Below are positions 1-6,280 of a stretch of DNA of 7,292 nucleotides, piece after piece (position 1 is the first letter of the stretch; the number at the start of each line of letters is the position of its first letter). The translations under genes were made by a program, and so were the position numbers. Source of the DNA: Vicinamibacteria bacterium (GTDB lineage: Bacteria; Acidobacteriota; Vicinamibacteria; Fen-336; JAGNNV01); NCBI GenBank assembly GCA_016650185.1, contig JAENWE010000343.1, positions 1 through 7,292 on the forward strand, written 5' to 3'. The notes under the pieces were generated by a model that worked only from the letters and a program-made list of their open reading frames with translations, searched no databases and was not told the origin of the DNA.

Positions 1-392
1 AGCCGCATGTCGGAGGTCATGGTTGCGCCGGAGAGCGCCTCGGGCAGGGTGTTCGCGTCGGAGAGGGCGCGAAGAACGACCTCGTAGGATCCTGGACGTT
101 CCTCCGGGACCTTCCGAGTCAGTGCTTCGACCATTGAAGCAAGAAAGACGGGCGTATCGGGACGCAACCTGGTGACCGGTGGCACCGGCTCGGTCAGTTG
201 TCGCGCCAGAATCTCAACCCCCGATCCGCCGTCGAACGGCCTCTTCCCCGTGATCATTTCGTACATCACGATGCCCAGCGAATAGAGGTCCGCGCGAAAG
301 TCGACGTCCTGACCGCGCGCCTGCTCAGGAGCCGGTCGCTTCGACCGGGCAGCGTCCAGTATCTCAGCGACCGGCTTCTGCCGCGCAGGCTC
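1..392 (-). pseudogene. C-terminal lobe of a Hanks-type Ser/Thr protein kinase, 5'-truncated
   Basis: Read on the minus strand, the frame open from 392 down to 1 contains the end of a bacterial Ser/Thr kinase domain. It has the APE motif (APEQARGQDVD, its Ala near 332), then RADLYSLGIVMYEMITGKRPF, which is subdomain IX with its invariant Asp, and then VPEERPGSYEVV, matching the subdomain XI Arg region. Everything N-terminal is missing: no P-loop, VAIK lysine, HRD or DFG motif can be found in the three minus-strand frames between 333 and about 600. An in-frame TAG lies at 393-395. Family-like sequence stops exactly at APE; the residues before it (LDAARSKRP) do not resemble the usual GTPxYM. 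The best internal starts (GTG at 269, ATG at 266) lie inside the domain. I read it as a remnant that cannot phosphorylate. A divergent real gene starting here, or an assembly join, is possible. The protein continues beyond the left edge. Confidence 0.72.
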
Positions 393-395
393 CTA

Positions 396-440
396 GCAGC
401 TAGCCGGAGCGGATGCCGCACGCTCTGCGGGCAGCTAGCC
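396..440. repeat. 10-bp direct repeat GCAGCTAGCC, two copies
   Basis: Identical copies of GCAGCTAGCC lie at 396-405 and 431-440, 35 bp start to start. The left copy abuts the stop codon that ends the truncated kinase frame. Between them is a small hairpin, CCGCA (416-420) pairing with TGCGG (426-430). The repeat could be a scar of the rearrangement that cut the kinase, a pair of protein-binding sites, or chance in GC-rich DNA. The copies are exact, but the role is unknown. Confidence 0.4.
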
Positions 441-469
441 TCTCCTCGCGCACGTTTTACGCCGTCGGT

Positions 470-493
470 GGGACCAATTGGCCCCGTTTGGCC
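470..493 (+). promoter_or_regulatory. Candidate operator: imperfect palindrome with TTGGCC repeats
   Basis: Positions 470-485 form a 16-bp inverted repeat centred on CCAATTGG, with GGG and CCC arms and 7 of 8 pairs matching. Its right half contains TTGGCC (478-483), which recurs as a direct copy at 488-493, exactly 10 bp (one helical turn) on, and again at 525-530 inside the candidate sigma-54 element. The palindrome is centred about 75 bp before the predicted transcription start. That fits either an operator or a somewhat close enhancer site for a sigma-54 activator. No regulator gene in the window identifies the binding protein. Confidence 0.35.
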
Positions 494-524
494 GATTTTG
501 ACGGGTCTCGCCCCGAGATCACCC

Positions 525-541
525 TTGGCCCAGCCCTTGCT
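525..541 (+). promoter_or_regulatory. Candidate sigma-54 (-24/-12) promoter of the mtrAB operon
   Basis: TTGGCCCAGCCCTTGCT has the two invariant dinucleotides of a sigma-54 promoter, GG (527-528) and GC (539-540), separated by exactly 10 bp. Against the family consensus TGGCACG-N4-TTGCW only two of the fixed positions differ. It faces the decaheme cytochrome gene, and transcription would start near 552, leaving a leader of about 75 nt. I found no convincing sigma-70 alternative: TTGACG at 498-503 has no good -10 box at the right distance. Sigma-54 control would make the operon depend on an enhancer-binding activator. The match is good, but a single short motif can occur by chance. Confidence 0.4.
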
Positions 542-571
542 CTGTAGAACGGCAGAAGTCAGATCCAACCA

Positions 572-605
572 GGACCTCCATCCTCTCCTAGCGGAGAGCA
601 GGTCC
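572..605 (+). promoter_or_regulatory. Two-tier leader hairpin upstream of the mtrA ribosome binding site
   Basis: The outer stem GGACCT (572-577) pairs with AGGTCC (600-605), and the inner stem CTCTCC (583-588) pairs with GGAGAG (593-598) around the loop TAGC. A 5-nt versus 1-nt internal loop separates the tiers. All 12 pairs are Watson-Crick. The hairpin ends 7 nt before the Shine-Dalgarno AAGGA (613-617), so it would sit in the 5' leader. No T-run follows, which argues against a terminator. It could stabilise the mRNA, tune translation, or act as an inverted-repeat protein site in DNA. Confidence 0.5.
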
Positions 606-625
606 GCTCCAAAAGGAAAAAATCC

Positions 626-1567
626 ATGCGTGACGCTTTGCTGATCTCGGTGCTTGCCGGCACCTTCCTGATGTCCGGAGGCGGCTCCGCTTTCGCGCGC
701 GACCAAGGACCGCCGCCCGACAAGGGTTCGTTCGATTCCACCGACTGCAAGGCCTGCCACGAGCCTGCGGTGACGAAGATGGAGCAAACGAAGCATGGGT
801 CCCTCGCCGAGAGTTGCGCGACCTGCCACGACCGAACCAAGGCGATGGAGCACTCCAAGGGCCGGGCTGATGGCCTCGAAACCCCGGGGCCCTCGCTCAA
901 GGATATGAAGGCAAAGGACGTCAACGCCACCTGCCTCGGGTGTCACGAGAAGGGCAACCAGGAGGCGTGGGCCAGCGGGATGCACGATCGGAGAAATCTG
1001 GCCTGTACGACCTGCCACAGTATCCATGCCTTCAAGTCGACGAAGGCCCAACTCAAAACGACGACCGATTCCGAAACGTGCTTTGGCTGTCACAAGGCCG
1101 AGCGGGCGATGGCTCAACGCACGTCGCACCACCCTGTGCGTGAAGGAAAGATGGGCTGCGTGAGCTGCCACAACCCTCACGACGGTTCCCGCCCGAAGAT
1201 GCTGAAGGCGGAGTCGGTGAACGAGCTGTGCTACACGTGCCACGCGGAAAAGCGCGGTCCGTTCCTCTTCGAGCACGCGCCGGTGCGCGAGGACTGCGTT
1301 TCGTGCCACCAGCCGCATGGATCGAACCACAAGCGGCTTCTGGTGCAGAAGCTGCCGAACCTGTGTTGGAACTGCCATCTGACTGGCTCCGGGCACTTTG
1401 GATCGGGCGACAACCTGTCGACCGAACTTGGCGCGCGCACCGCGCCGGCCGGTTCGCCCAGCGGCTTCCCGACAGTGAACTCGCGGTTCGTGGAGAAGAA
1501 CTGCAAGAACTGCCACATGAACATCCACGGCTCCAATTCGCCCTCGGGCGCCTACTTCATCAGGTAA
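626..1567 (+). CDS. mtrA: Periplasmic decaheme c-type cytochrome, DmsE/MtrA family
   Basis: This 313-residue exported cytochrome should carry electrons through the outer membrane inside its porin partner. Exactly ten CXXCH haem-binding motifs start at residues 41, 64, 103, 127, 152, 178, 202, 224, 247 and 293, the number in MtrA, DmsE and PioA. Twelve further His residues (57, 76, 120, 134, 168, 169, 185, 217, 231, 235, 257, 301) suffice for bis-His ligation of ten haems. The paired SCHNPH and SCHQPH elements and the C-terminal IHGSNSPSGAYF resemble the DmsE group. The signal peptide probably ends after AFA (residue 24). The ATG at 626 follows AAGGA with 8-nt spacing. Its stop is 3 nt from the mtrB start, so the two are surely co-transcribed. 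Maturation needs the Ccm haem-attachment system, not encoded here. Whether it reduces an external acceptor or takes in electrons from Fe(II) cannot be read from the sequence. Confidence 0.95.
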   Translation: MRDALLISVLAGTFLMSGGGSAFARDQGPPPDKGSFDSTDCKACHEPAVTKMEQTKHGSLAESCATCHDRTKAMEHSKGRADGLETPGPSLKDMKAKDVNATCLGCHEKGNQEAWASGMHDRRNLACTTCHSIHAFKSTKAQLKTTTDSETCFGCHKAERAMAQRTSHHPVREGKMGCVSCHNPHDGSRPKMLKAESVNELCYTCHAEKRGPFLFEHAPVREDCVSCHQPHGSNHKRLLVQKLPNLCWNCHLTGSGHFGSGDNLSTELGARTAPAGSPSGFPTVNSRFVEKNCKNCHMNIHGSNSPSGAYFIR

Positions 1568-1570
1568 GCC

Positions 1571-3895
1571 ATGAAAATCACATTGAAGGTCCCCACAATT
1601 CTGGCCTGCCTCATGACGGCTCCCTTGGCGATGGCGCAGCCCGCTGCGTTCGGCCTGGGCGCCGGCAACTGCGCCATCAACAGCACTGAGACCAAGGGCG
1701 GGGAGATCTCCGTCGGCGTACTCAGTCGGGACAACGTCTCTTCATCGAAGTTCACGGAATATCGTGAAGTTCCGAAGGGCATCTCGGTTCCGTGCTTCAG
1801 CCTGTTCTCGAAGACGGACAAGCTCGACTTCAAGGTTTTCGGTTACAACGTCAGTCAGGACGATCAGCGCTACAACGGCTGGTTCAAGACCGATGGCTTC
1901 GATGTGACCTTCGACTACAACCAGATCCTGCACAACATGGGCAACGGGGCCCGCGCCATCGAGGCCGAGGTGTCGCCGGGTGTCTGGAGGATGCCCGATA
2001 CTCTTCAGGAGACGTTGGGGCGGGCCAACGACGCAACCCCGACCTCGGGCCGGAACGTGACCTTCTACGATGCCCTGCTTGCCTCGACGTTCGACTCGGC
2101 CGGGCGAGTGGACGTGTCGAGCCAGAGGAACCGCGGGACGGCCGTGATCAATCTCGGAAAGAAGCTCCCCTTCGATCTGACCCTCACCTACATGCGGGAA
2201 CTCAAGTCCGGGTATCGAGGCGAGGACGGCGGCGCGGTTTACAGTGCGGTCAGCACCGTGCTCGAAGTGCCGGGCCCCCTGAACGAGATCACGCAGGACA
2301 TCCGAGTGCAGGCCGCCTACCGATTCGACAAGGGCAGCATCCACGGTTCGTTCGGGCGCAACCTGTACAACAACCGGGCCGAGACCCTGACCGTGGACAA
2401 TCCCTTCCAGTGGGTGGACGCGCCCTACATCTCGGCCGCGGCCGGAGGCGGGCCCAGTCGGGTGCGCTGGATCAACGCGCCGGACAACGAGGCCAGCACC
2501 GGCAACGCCGGATTCCTGCTGAAGTTCGCCAAACAGACACGTATCGGTGGGGACTTCACCATGGGGAAGTGGACGCAGAATGCGTCGTTCTACCCCCACA
2601 CCATCAACTCGGCGATCCTGACCCCGAGCGGAGTCCGCGCCGACAGTCTGCAAGCCCTTCAGCAGCCGTCGTTCAACGGGAAAATCGACACCACGACGGT
2701 CAACCTGACCTTCTCGTCGCGGCCGACGGATAGCCTGGCCCTTCGCGCCGCCTTCCGCAGCTACGACCTGAGCAACAAGACGAACCGCTACGTCATTACC
2801 GGTGATGTATCGGGATCTCCGGATCGGGTCTGGGGCGCGGTCACGCCGAGTGCTGCGGATCCGTATGGTCACGCCACTGCGAACGTCTACGACAACAAGA
2901 CCACGCGGTTCACCGCGTCTGCCAGCTACGACATCGGCGAACTCACGCTGGAAGCGCAGGGGCGCTTTGCCCGCCTCGAGCGGACCAGTCGCGAGGCTCT
3001 GAAAGGCGACAACAACGGCTACGCGATCACCGCCTTGTTCCACGCCAGCGACTGGCTGGGCTTCCGCGGGACCTACGATCAGGCCAAGCGCACAGCCAAG
3101 GGAGAGACCCTCTACGGCTTCCAGGCCGATGAAGCTGAGCGAGAAACGAAACGGACCAGTCTCGATGTCGAGTTCTCGCTGCCCCGGAATGTCGAACTGA
3201 CCTTCGCCTACTCCCTGCGCGATGTCACCTATCCGAACCGGCCGGATCGGGTCCCGGTGTCGTCGGGTGCACCGACGGCTGGTGGAAGCGCTTTCCCCGG
3301 AACCCCGAGCGGTCTACTCCTCGCCAAGTACGACTCGTACACCACCGAGATCGCTTACTCGCCAAGCGAGAAGGTCGAACTGGGCGCTTACTACACCTAC
3401 GAGAAAGACCGCACCACGAACCAGTGGTCGAGCACCAGTGGACTGAACCTCAACAACCTGGTCAATTCCGCAGGCACCGACAAGACCGACACCTTCGGTC
3501 TGAACGCGATATTCCAGCTGAAGCCGGAAGTGTGGACGCTCTCTTTGAACGCCATGCGCCAGAAAGTGGACGGCCTGATGGACATCACCGCCCGCGAGGC
3601 GGGCTCGTTCTATACCCCCGGCCGCACCACGGTGGTTTCGGCGGGAACGGGGGGCGCTGCGGACATCACGGATTGGGACGACACCAAACTGACGAGCGTG
3701 ACCGCGCAGCTCGACTACGTGGTGGCCACGGCGTGGACCGTTTCCGCAGGCTACTGGTACGAGAAGTATGACTTCAAGGACGCGTACACCGCCGGCGACC
3801 TGCTCATGCCGACCTCTCCGCTGATCTTCATCAAGTCCAATCGCGGGGCGTACGACGCCAACGTACTGTACGGCAAGCTCTCCTACCGGTTCTAG
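1571..3895 (+). CDS. mtrB: MtrB/PioB-family outer-membrane beta-barrel porin (decaheme-associated)
   Basis: This 774-residue protein should form the large barrel that sheathes the decaheme cytochrome and lets it span the outer membrane. It has a signal peptide ending near AMA (residue 22), then a short segment with the only two mature Cys noted near the N-terminus (34 and 75). The rest is rich in alternating aromatic and polar strands such as KLDFKVFGYNVSQ, LTLTYMREL and VELGAYYTYEK. It ends LYGKLSYRF, with the terminal Phe recognised by the BAM machinery. Shewanella MtrB is about 700 residues, so this one is slightly longer and nearer PioB. The N-terminal CXXC reported for metal-reducer MtrB is absent. 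The start overlaps the operon junction: TAA of mtrA, three bases, ATG, with AGG as a weak ribosome site. Assignment rests on the decaheme neighbour, the order and the barrel features; the exact subfamily (MtrB, DmsF, PioB, MtoB) is open. Confidence 0.93.
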   Translation: MKITLKVPTILACLMTAPLAMAQPAAFGLGAGNCAINSTETKGGEISVGVLSRDNVSSSKFTEYREVPKGISVPCFSLFSKTDKLDFKVFGYNVSQDDQRYNGWFKTDGFDVTFDYNQILHNMGNGARAIEAEVSPGVWRMPDTLQETLGRANDATPTSGRNVTFYDALLASTFDSAGRVDVSSQRNRGTAVINLGKKLPFDLTLTYMRELKSGYRGEDGGAVYSAVSTVLEVPGPLNEITQDIRVQAAYRFDKGSIHGSFGRNLYNNRAETLTVDNPFQWVDAPYISAAAGGGPSRVRWINAPDNEASTGNAGFLLKFAKQTRIGGDFTMGKWTQNASFYPHTINSAILTPSGVRADSLQALQQPSFNGKIDTTTVNLTFSSRPTDSLALRAAFRSYDLSNKTNRYVITGDVSGSPDRVWGAVTPSAADPYGHATANVYDNKTTRFTASASYDIGELTLEAQGRFARLERTSREALKGDNNGYAITALFHASDWLGFRGTYDQAKRTAKGETLYGFQADEAERETKRTSLDVEFSLPRNVELTFAYSLRDVTYPNRPDRVPVSSGAPTAGGSAFPGTPSGLLLAKYDSYTTEIAYSPSEKVELGAYYTYEKDRTTNQWSSTSGLNLNNLVNSAGTDKTDTFGLNAIFQLKPEVWTLSLNAMRQKVDGLMDITAREAGSFYTPGRTTVVSAGTGGAADITDWDDTKLTSVTAQLDYVVATAWTVSAGYWYEKYDFKDAYTAGDLLMPTSPLIFIKSNRGAYDANVLYGKLSYRF

Positions 3896-3948
3896 GAGAA
3901 AGGCCGGGCCGAGGATCCGTCCTCAGCTCTCGGTTCAGTTGCATACCA

Positions 3949-3985
3949 GGACCGGCACCGCGGCAGGTGCCGGTCCGTTGTTATT
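3949..3985 (+). terminator. Intrinsic terminator of the mtrAB operon
   Basis: A perfect 11-bp stem, GGACCGGCACC (3949-3959) with GGTGCCGGTCC (3966-3976), encloses the 6-nt loop GCGGCA. It is followed by the T-rich run GTTGTTATT. It lies 54 bp after the porin stop codon. A second small inverted repeat, GAGGA-TCCG-TCCTC, precedes it at 3911-3924. It should separate the electron-conduit operon from the peptidase gene, leaving about 58 bp for a promoter and leader of the latter; no clear promoter is visible there. Confidence 0.85.
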
Positions 3986-4043
3986 CGCCGGCTTCCGGGC
4001 TTTTCCCCGGGTCGGCTGTTGATCTTGAGAAAGGAAACGCCGT

Positions 4044-6233
4044 ATGAAACTCACTCCCGTCCCCGCCGCTTTTCTGGCCGCTTCGTTCTTGCTCGCCGCG
4101 CCGTCCTTGTCCCGCGCAGACGAGGGAATGTGGATGCCGCAGCAAATCCCCGAACTCGCCGCCCGGCTCAAAGCTCTCGGGTTTGAAGGCGACCCGAAAT
4201 CCTTTGCGGATCTCACGGGGCAGCCGATGGGCGCGATCGTGTCGCTCGGCGGTTGCACCGCTTCTTTCGTGTCGCCAGATGGCCTCATCGTGACCAATCA
4301 CCACTGCGTGGCCGGGCATCTGCAGTTCAACTCGACGCCCCAGCGGAACCTGCTCCAGGACGGTTTTCTGGCGAAAACTCGGGAGGATGAGCTATCGGGC
4401 GGGCCGACTGCTCGGGTGTTCGTGACCACTTCGGTGACCGAAGTCACCGGTCAGATAACCGGGAACATCGAGCCCAAGAGCACCGACCGGCAGCGTTTTG
4501 ATCTCATCGAGCGCCGGATCAAGGAGCGTGTGGCCGCGTGCGAGAAGGGCGGTCAGCGCTGTCGGGTGGCATCCTTCTTCGAAGGCCACAAGTACTTTGA
4601 GATCGCGCAACTCGAGATCAAGGATGCGCGACTCGTTTACGCCCCGACCGCCGACATCGGAACGTTCGGGGGGGAGACCGACAATTGGCGCTGGCCCCGC
4701 CACACTGGAGATTGGAGTTACCTGCGAGCCTATGTGGCCCCCGACGGCACCTCGGCGCCATATGCGAAAGAGAACGTACCCTTCAAGCCCAAGCACTGGC
4801 TGAAAGTCTCAACCGCCGGGCTCAAGGAGAACGACCTCGTCTTCGTGGTCGGCTATCCCGGACGCACCCAGCGCTACCAGACCTACGCTGAAGTGAAGGA
4901 AACCACGGAGTGGGGGATGCCGCTCGCGATCAGGCTGGCGGAGGAACAGATCGCTCTTCTGGACAGAATCACCAAGGACAACCGGGACCGCGCGATCAAA
5001 GCTGCCGGGCGCGTTCGCGGACTGAACAACGGCCTCACCAACCGGCGGGGCATGCTCGAAGGCCTGGTCAAGGGCGGTGCGCTCGCGTTGAAGGAGAGCC
5101 GGGAGAAGGAACTCGCGGCCTGGATCAACTCCGATCCCTTGCGCAAGCAGAAGTTTGGCGACGTGCTCGATGCGTTGGGCGCCCTGCAGACTGAGGGCGA
5201 GAAGACCCGCGAGAGGGACTCCGCGCTCGGCGGTCTGTCCGGCGCTTCCTCTTATCTGGCCGTGACCCAGTCTCTCTATCGACTTTCCACCGAACGTCCG
5301 AAGCCGGATATGGAACGTGAGACCGGTTTCCAGGAGCGAGACTGGGTTCGCATCAAGGAAGGCCAGGCTCGGACTCAGCCAACCCTGGATGCGACGATCG
5401 ACCGTGAACTCCTGCGCTGGGCTATGACCCGTGCCGCCGACCTGCCCGAGGATCAGAGGATTGGACCGCTCGACGCCCTGGCCGGCCTGAAGCCGGCGAT
5501 GGCGAAGGCCGACGCCGAAAAAGCGATCGACGCCTATCTGGACCACCTCTACGCGAGCACGAAGGTGGGCGATCTGGCGTTCCGGATGGGTCTGTTCGAG
5601 AAGTCCAAGGTCGAGACCGAGACCACCGACGACGCCTTCGTCAAACTGGCCGTGGCCCTCCATCCTCTGGGGGAGTCGATTCGCGAGAACGCGAGGAATC
5701 GCGAGGGCGCCTATCTCCGACTTCGACCGCGATACATGGAAGCGGTGCTGGCCAAGGCCGGGGGCCTCGCTGCCCCCGACGCCAACAGCACGCTGCGGGT
5801 GACCTATGGCCAGGTGAAGAGTGTGGCGGCGAAGGACGGCCTGCTATGGACTCCCTTCACCACTTTGCAGGGTGTTCTCGCGAAGCACACCGGCGGGCCT
5901 GAGTTCAACGTGCCGGAGCGCGAGCGCGAGGCGATCAAGGAGCTGCGCGCTGGAAAGACCAGCCCGTATGTGGATGGCCTGCTCAAGGACGTGCCGGTCA
6001 ACTTCCTCTCAACCGTGGACACCACGGGCGGGAACTCCGGGTCGCCCACCCTCAACGCCAAGGGCGAACTCGTGGGACTGCTCTTCGACGGCACCTACGA
6101 AACGGTGGCCTCGAACTATCTCTTCGATCCGGTCCTGACCCGGTCGATTCACGTGGACGCGCGCTACATGCTTTGGACCATGACCGAGGTGGACGGCGCG
6201 CAGCGCCTGCTCGACGAGCTCGGCATCAAGTAA
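4044..6233 (+). CDS. S46-family serine dipeptidyl peptidase, DPP7-type
   Basis: This 729-residue exported exopeptidase should release dipeptides from peptide N-termini in the periplasm or at the cell surface. Length fits DPP7/DPP11 (about 710-720). A signal peptide ends after SRA (residue 25), leaving the family's typical DEGMW mature start. The catalytic triad is visible: His87 in TNHHC, Asp213 in TDNWRWPRHTGD, and Ser665 in GGNSGSP. The trypsin-like double barrel is split by a charged, probably helical insert (roughly residues 290-580), as expected for S46. The residue 18 after the catalytic Ser, which sets specificity, is Gly683 (LLFDGTYE). By family knowledge, Gly there means DPP7-like preference for hydrophobic P1 residues, while Arg marks Asp/Glu-specific DPP11. 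The ATG follows AAGGA (4031-4035) with 8-nt spacing. It lies behind a terminator, so it is probably transcribed separately from mtrAB. Family assignment is secure; substrate preference is inferred. Confidence 0.95.
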   Translation: MKLTPVPAAFLAASFLLAAPSLSRADEGMWMPQQIPELAARLKALGFEGDPKSFADLTGQPMGAIVSLGGCTASFVSPDGLIVTNHHCVAGHLQFNSTPQRNLLQDGFLAKTREDELSGGPTARVFVTTSVTEVTGQITGNIEPKSTDRQRFDLIERRIKERVAACEKGGQRCRVASFFEGHKYFEIAQLEIKDARLVYAPTADIGTFGGETDNWRWPRHTGDWSYLRAYVAPDGTSAPYAKENVPFKPKHWLKVSTAGLKENDLVFVVGYPGRTQRYQTYAEVKETTEWGMPLAIRLAEEQIALLDRITKDNRDRAIKAAGRVRGLNNGLTNRRGMLEGLVKGGALALKESREKELAAWINSDPLRKQKFGDVLDALGALQTEGEKTRERDSALGGLSGASSYLAVTQSLYRLSTERPKPDMERETGFQERDWVRIKEGQARTQPTLDATIDRELLRWAMTRAADLPEDQRIGPLDALAGLKPAMAKADAEKAIDAYLDHLYASTKVGDLAFRMGLFEKSKVETETTDDAFVKLAVALHPLGESIRENARNREGAYLRLRPRYMEAVLAKAGGLAAPDANSTLRVTYGQVKSVAAKDGLLWTPFTTLQGVLAKHTGGPEFNVPEREREAIKELRAGKTSPYVDGLLKDVPVNFLSTVDTTGGNSGSPTLNAKGELVGLLFDGTYETVASNYLFDPVLTRSIHVDARYMLWTMTEVDGAQRLLDELGIK

Positions 6234-6235
6234 CG

Positions 6236-6254
6236 GTCAGCGCACGAAGCTGAC
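6236..6254. terminator. Small hairpin between convergent genes, possible weak bidirectional terminator
   Basis: GTCAGC (6236-6241) and GCTGAC (6249-6254) form a perfect 6-bp stem around a 7-nt loop, two bases after the peptidase stop. It lies in the 47-bp gap before the convergent methyltransferase stop. No T-run follows on either strand, so it may only protect 3' ends or assist Rho-dependent ending. Confidence 0.35.
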
Positions 6255-6280
6255 GAAGTCCGGCTACGCCTCTGGGGCGA

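Noticed and set aside
498..528. Sigma-70-type promoter with TTGACG at 498-503
   Set aside because: At 17-18 bp spacing the -10 position reads ACCCTT or CCCTTG, nothing like TATAAT.
198..644. 148-codon plus-strand frame upstream of mtrA
   Set aside because: It runs through the antisense of the kinase remnant, the promoter region and the leader hairpin and overlaps the cytochrome start. Its composition is Arg/Ser/Pro-rich with no recognisable domain.
266..1528. 420-codon open frame on the minus strand
   Set aside because: It lies antisense to the decaheme cytochrome, whose ten CXXCH motifs are unambiguous. Its translation is Arg- and Ala-rich with no domain, typical of an antisense frame in GC-rich DNA.
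1742..3043. 433-codon open frame on the minus strand
   Set aside because: It is antisense to the MtrB-like porin and its translation is low-complexity Arg/Val/Gly-rich. The plus-strand porin explains the region fully.
3978..4006. Sigma-70-type promoter for the peptidase gene starting at TTGTTA
   Set aside because: The TTGTTA belongs to the terminator tail, and the -10 position (TTTTCC) is a poor match.
4809..5663. 284-codon open frame on the minus strand
   Set aside because: It is antisense to the S46 peptidase, whose catalytic motifs lie on both sides of this stretch in one frame.
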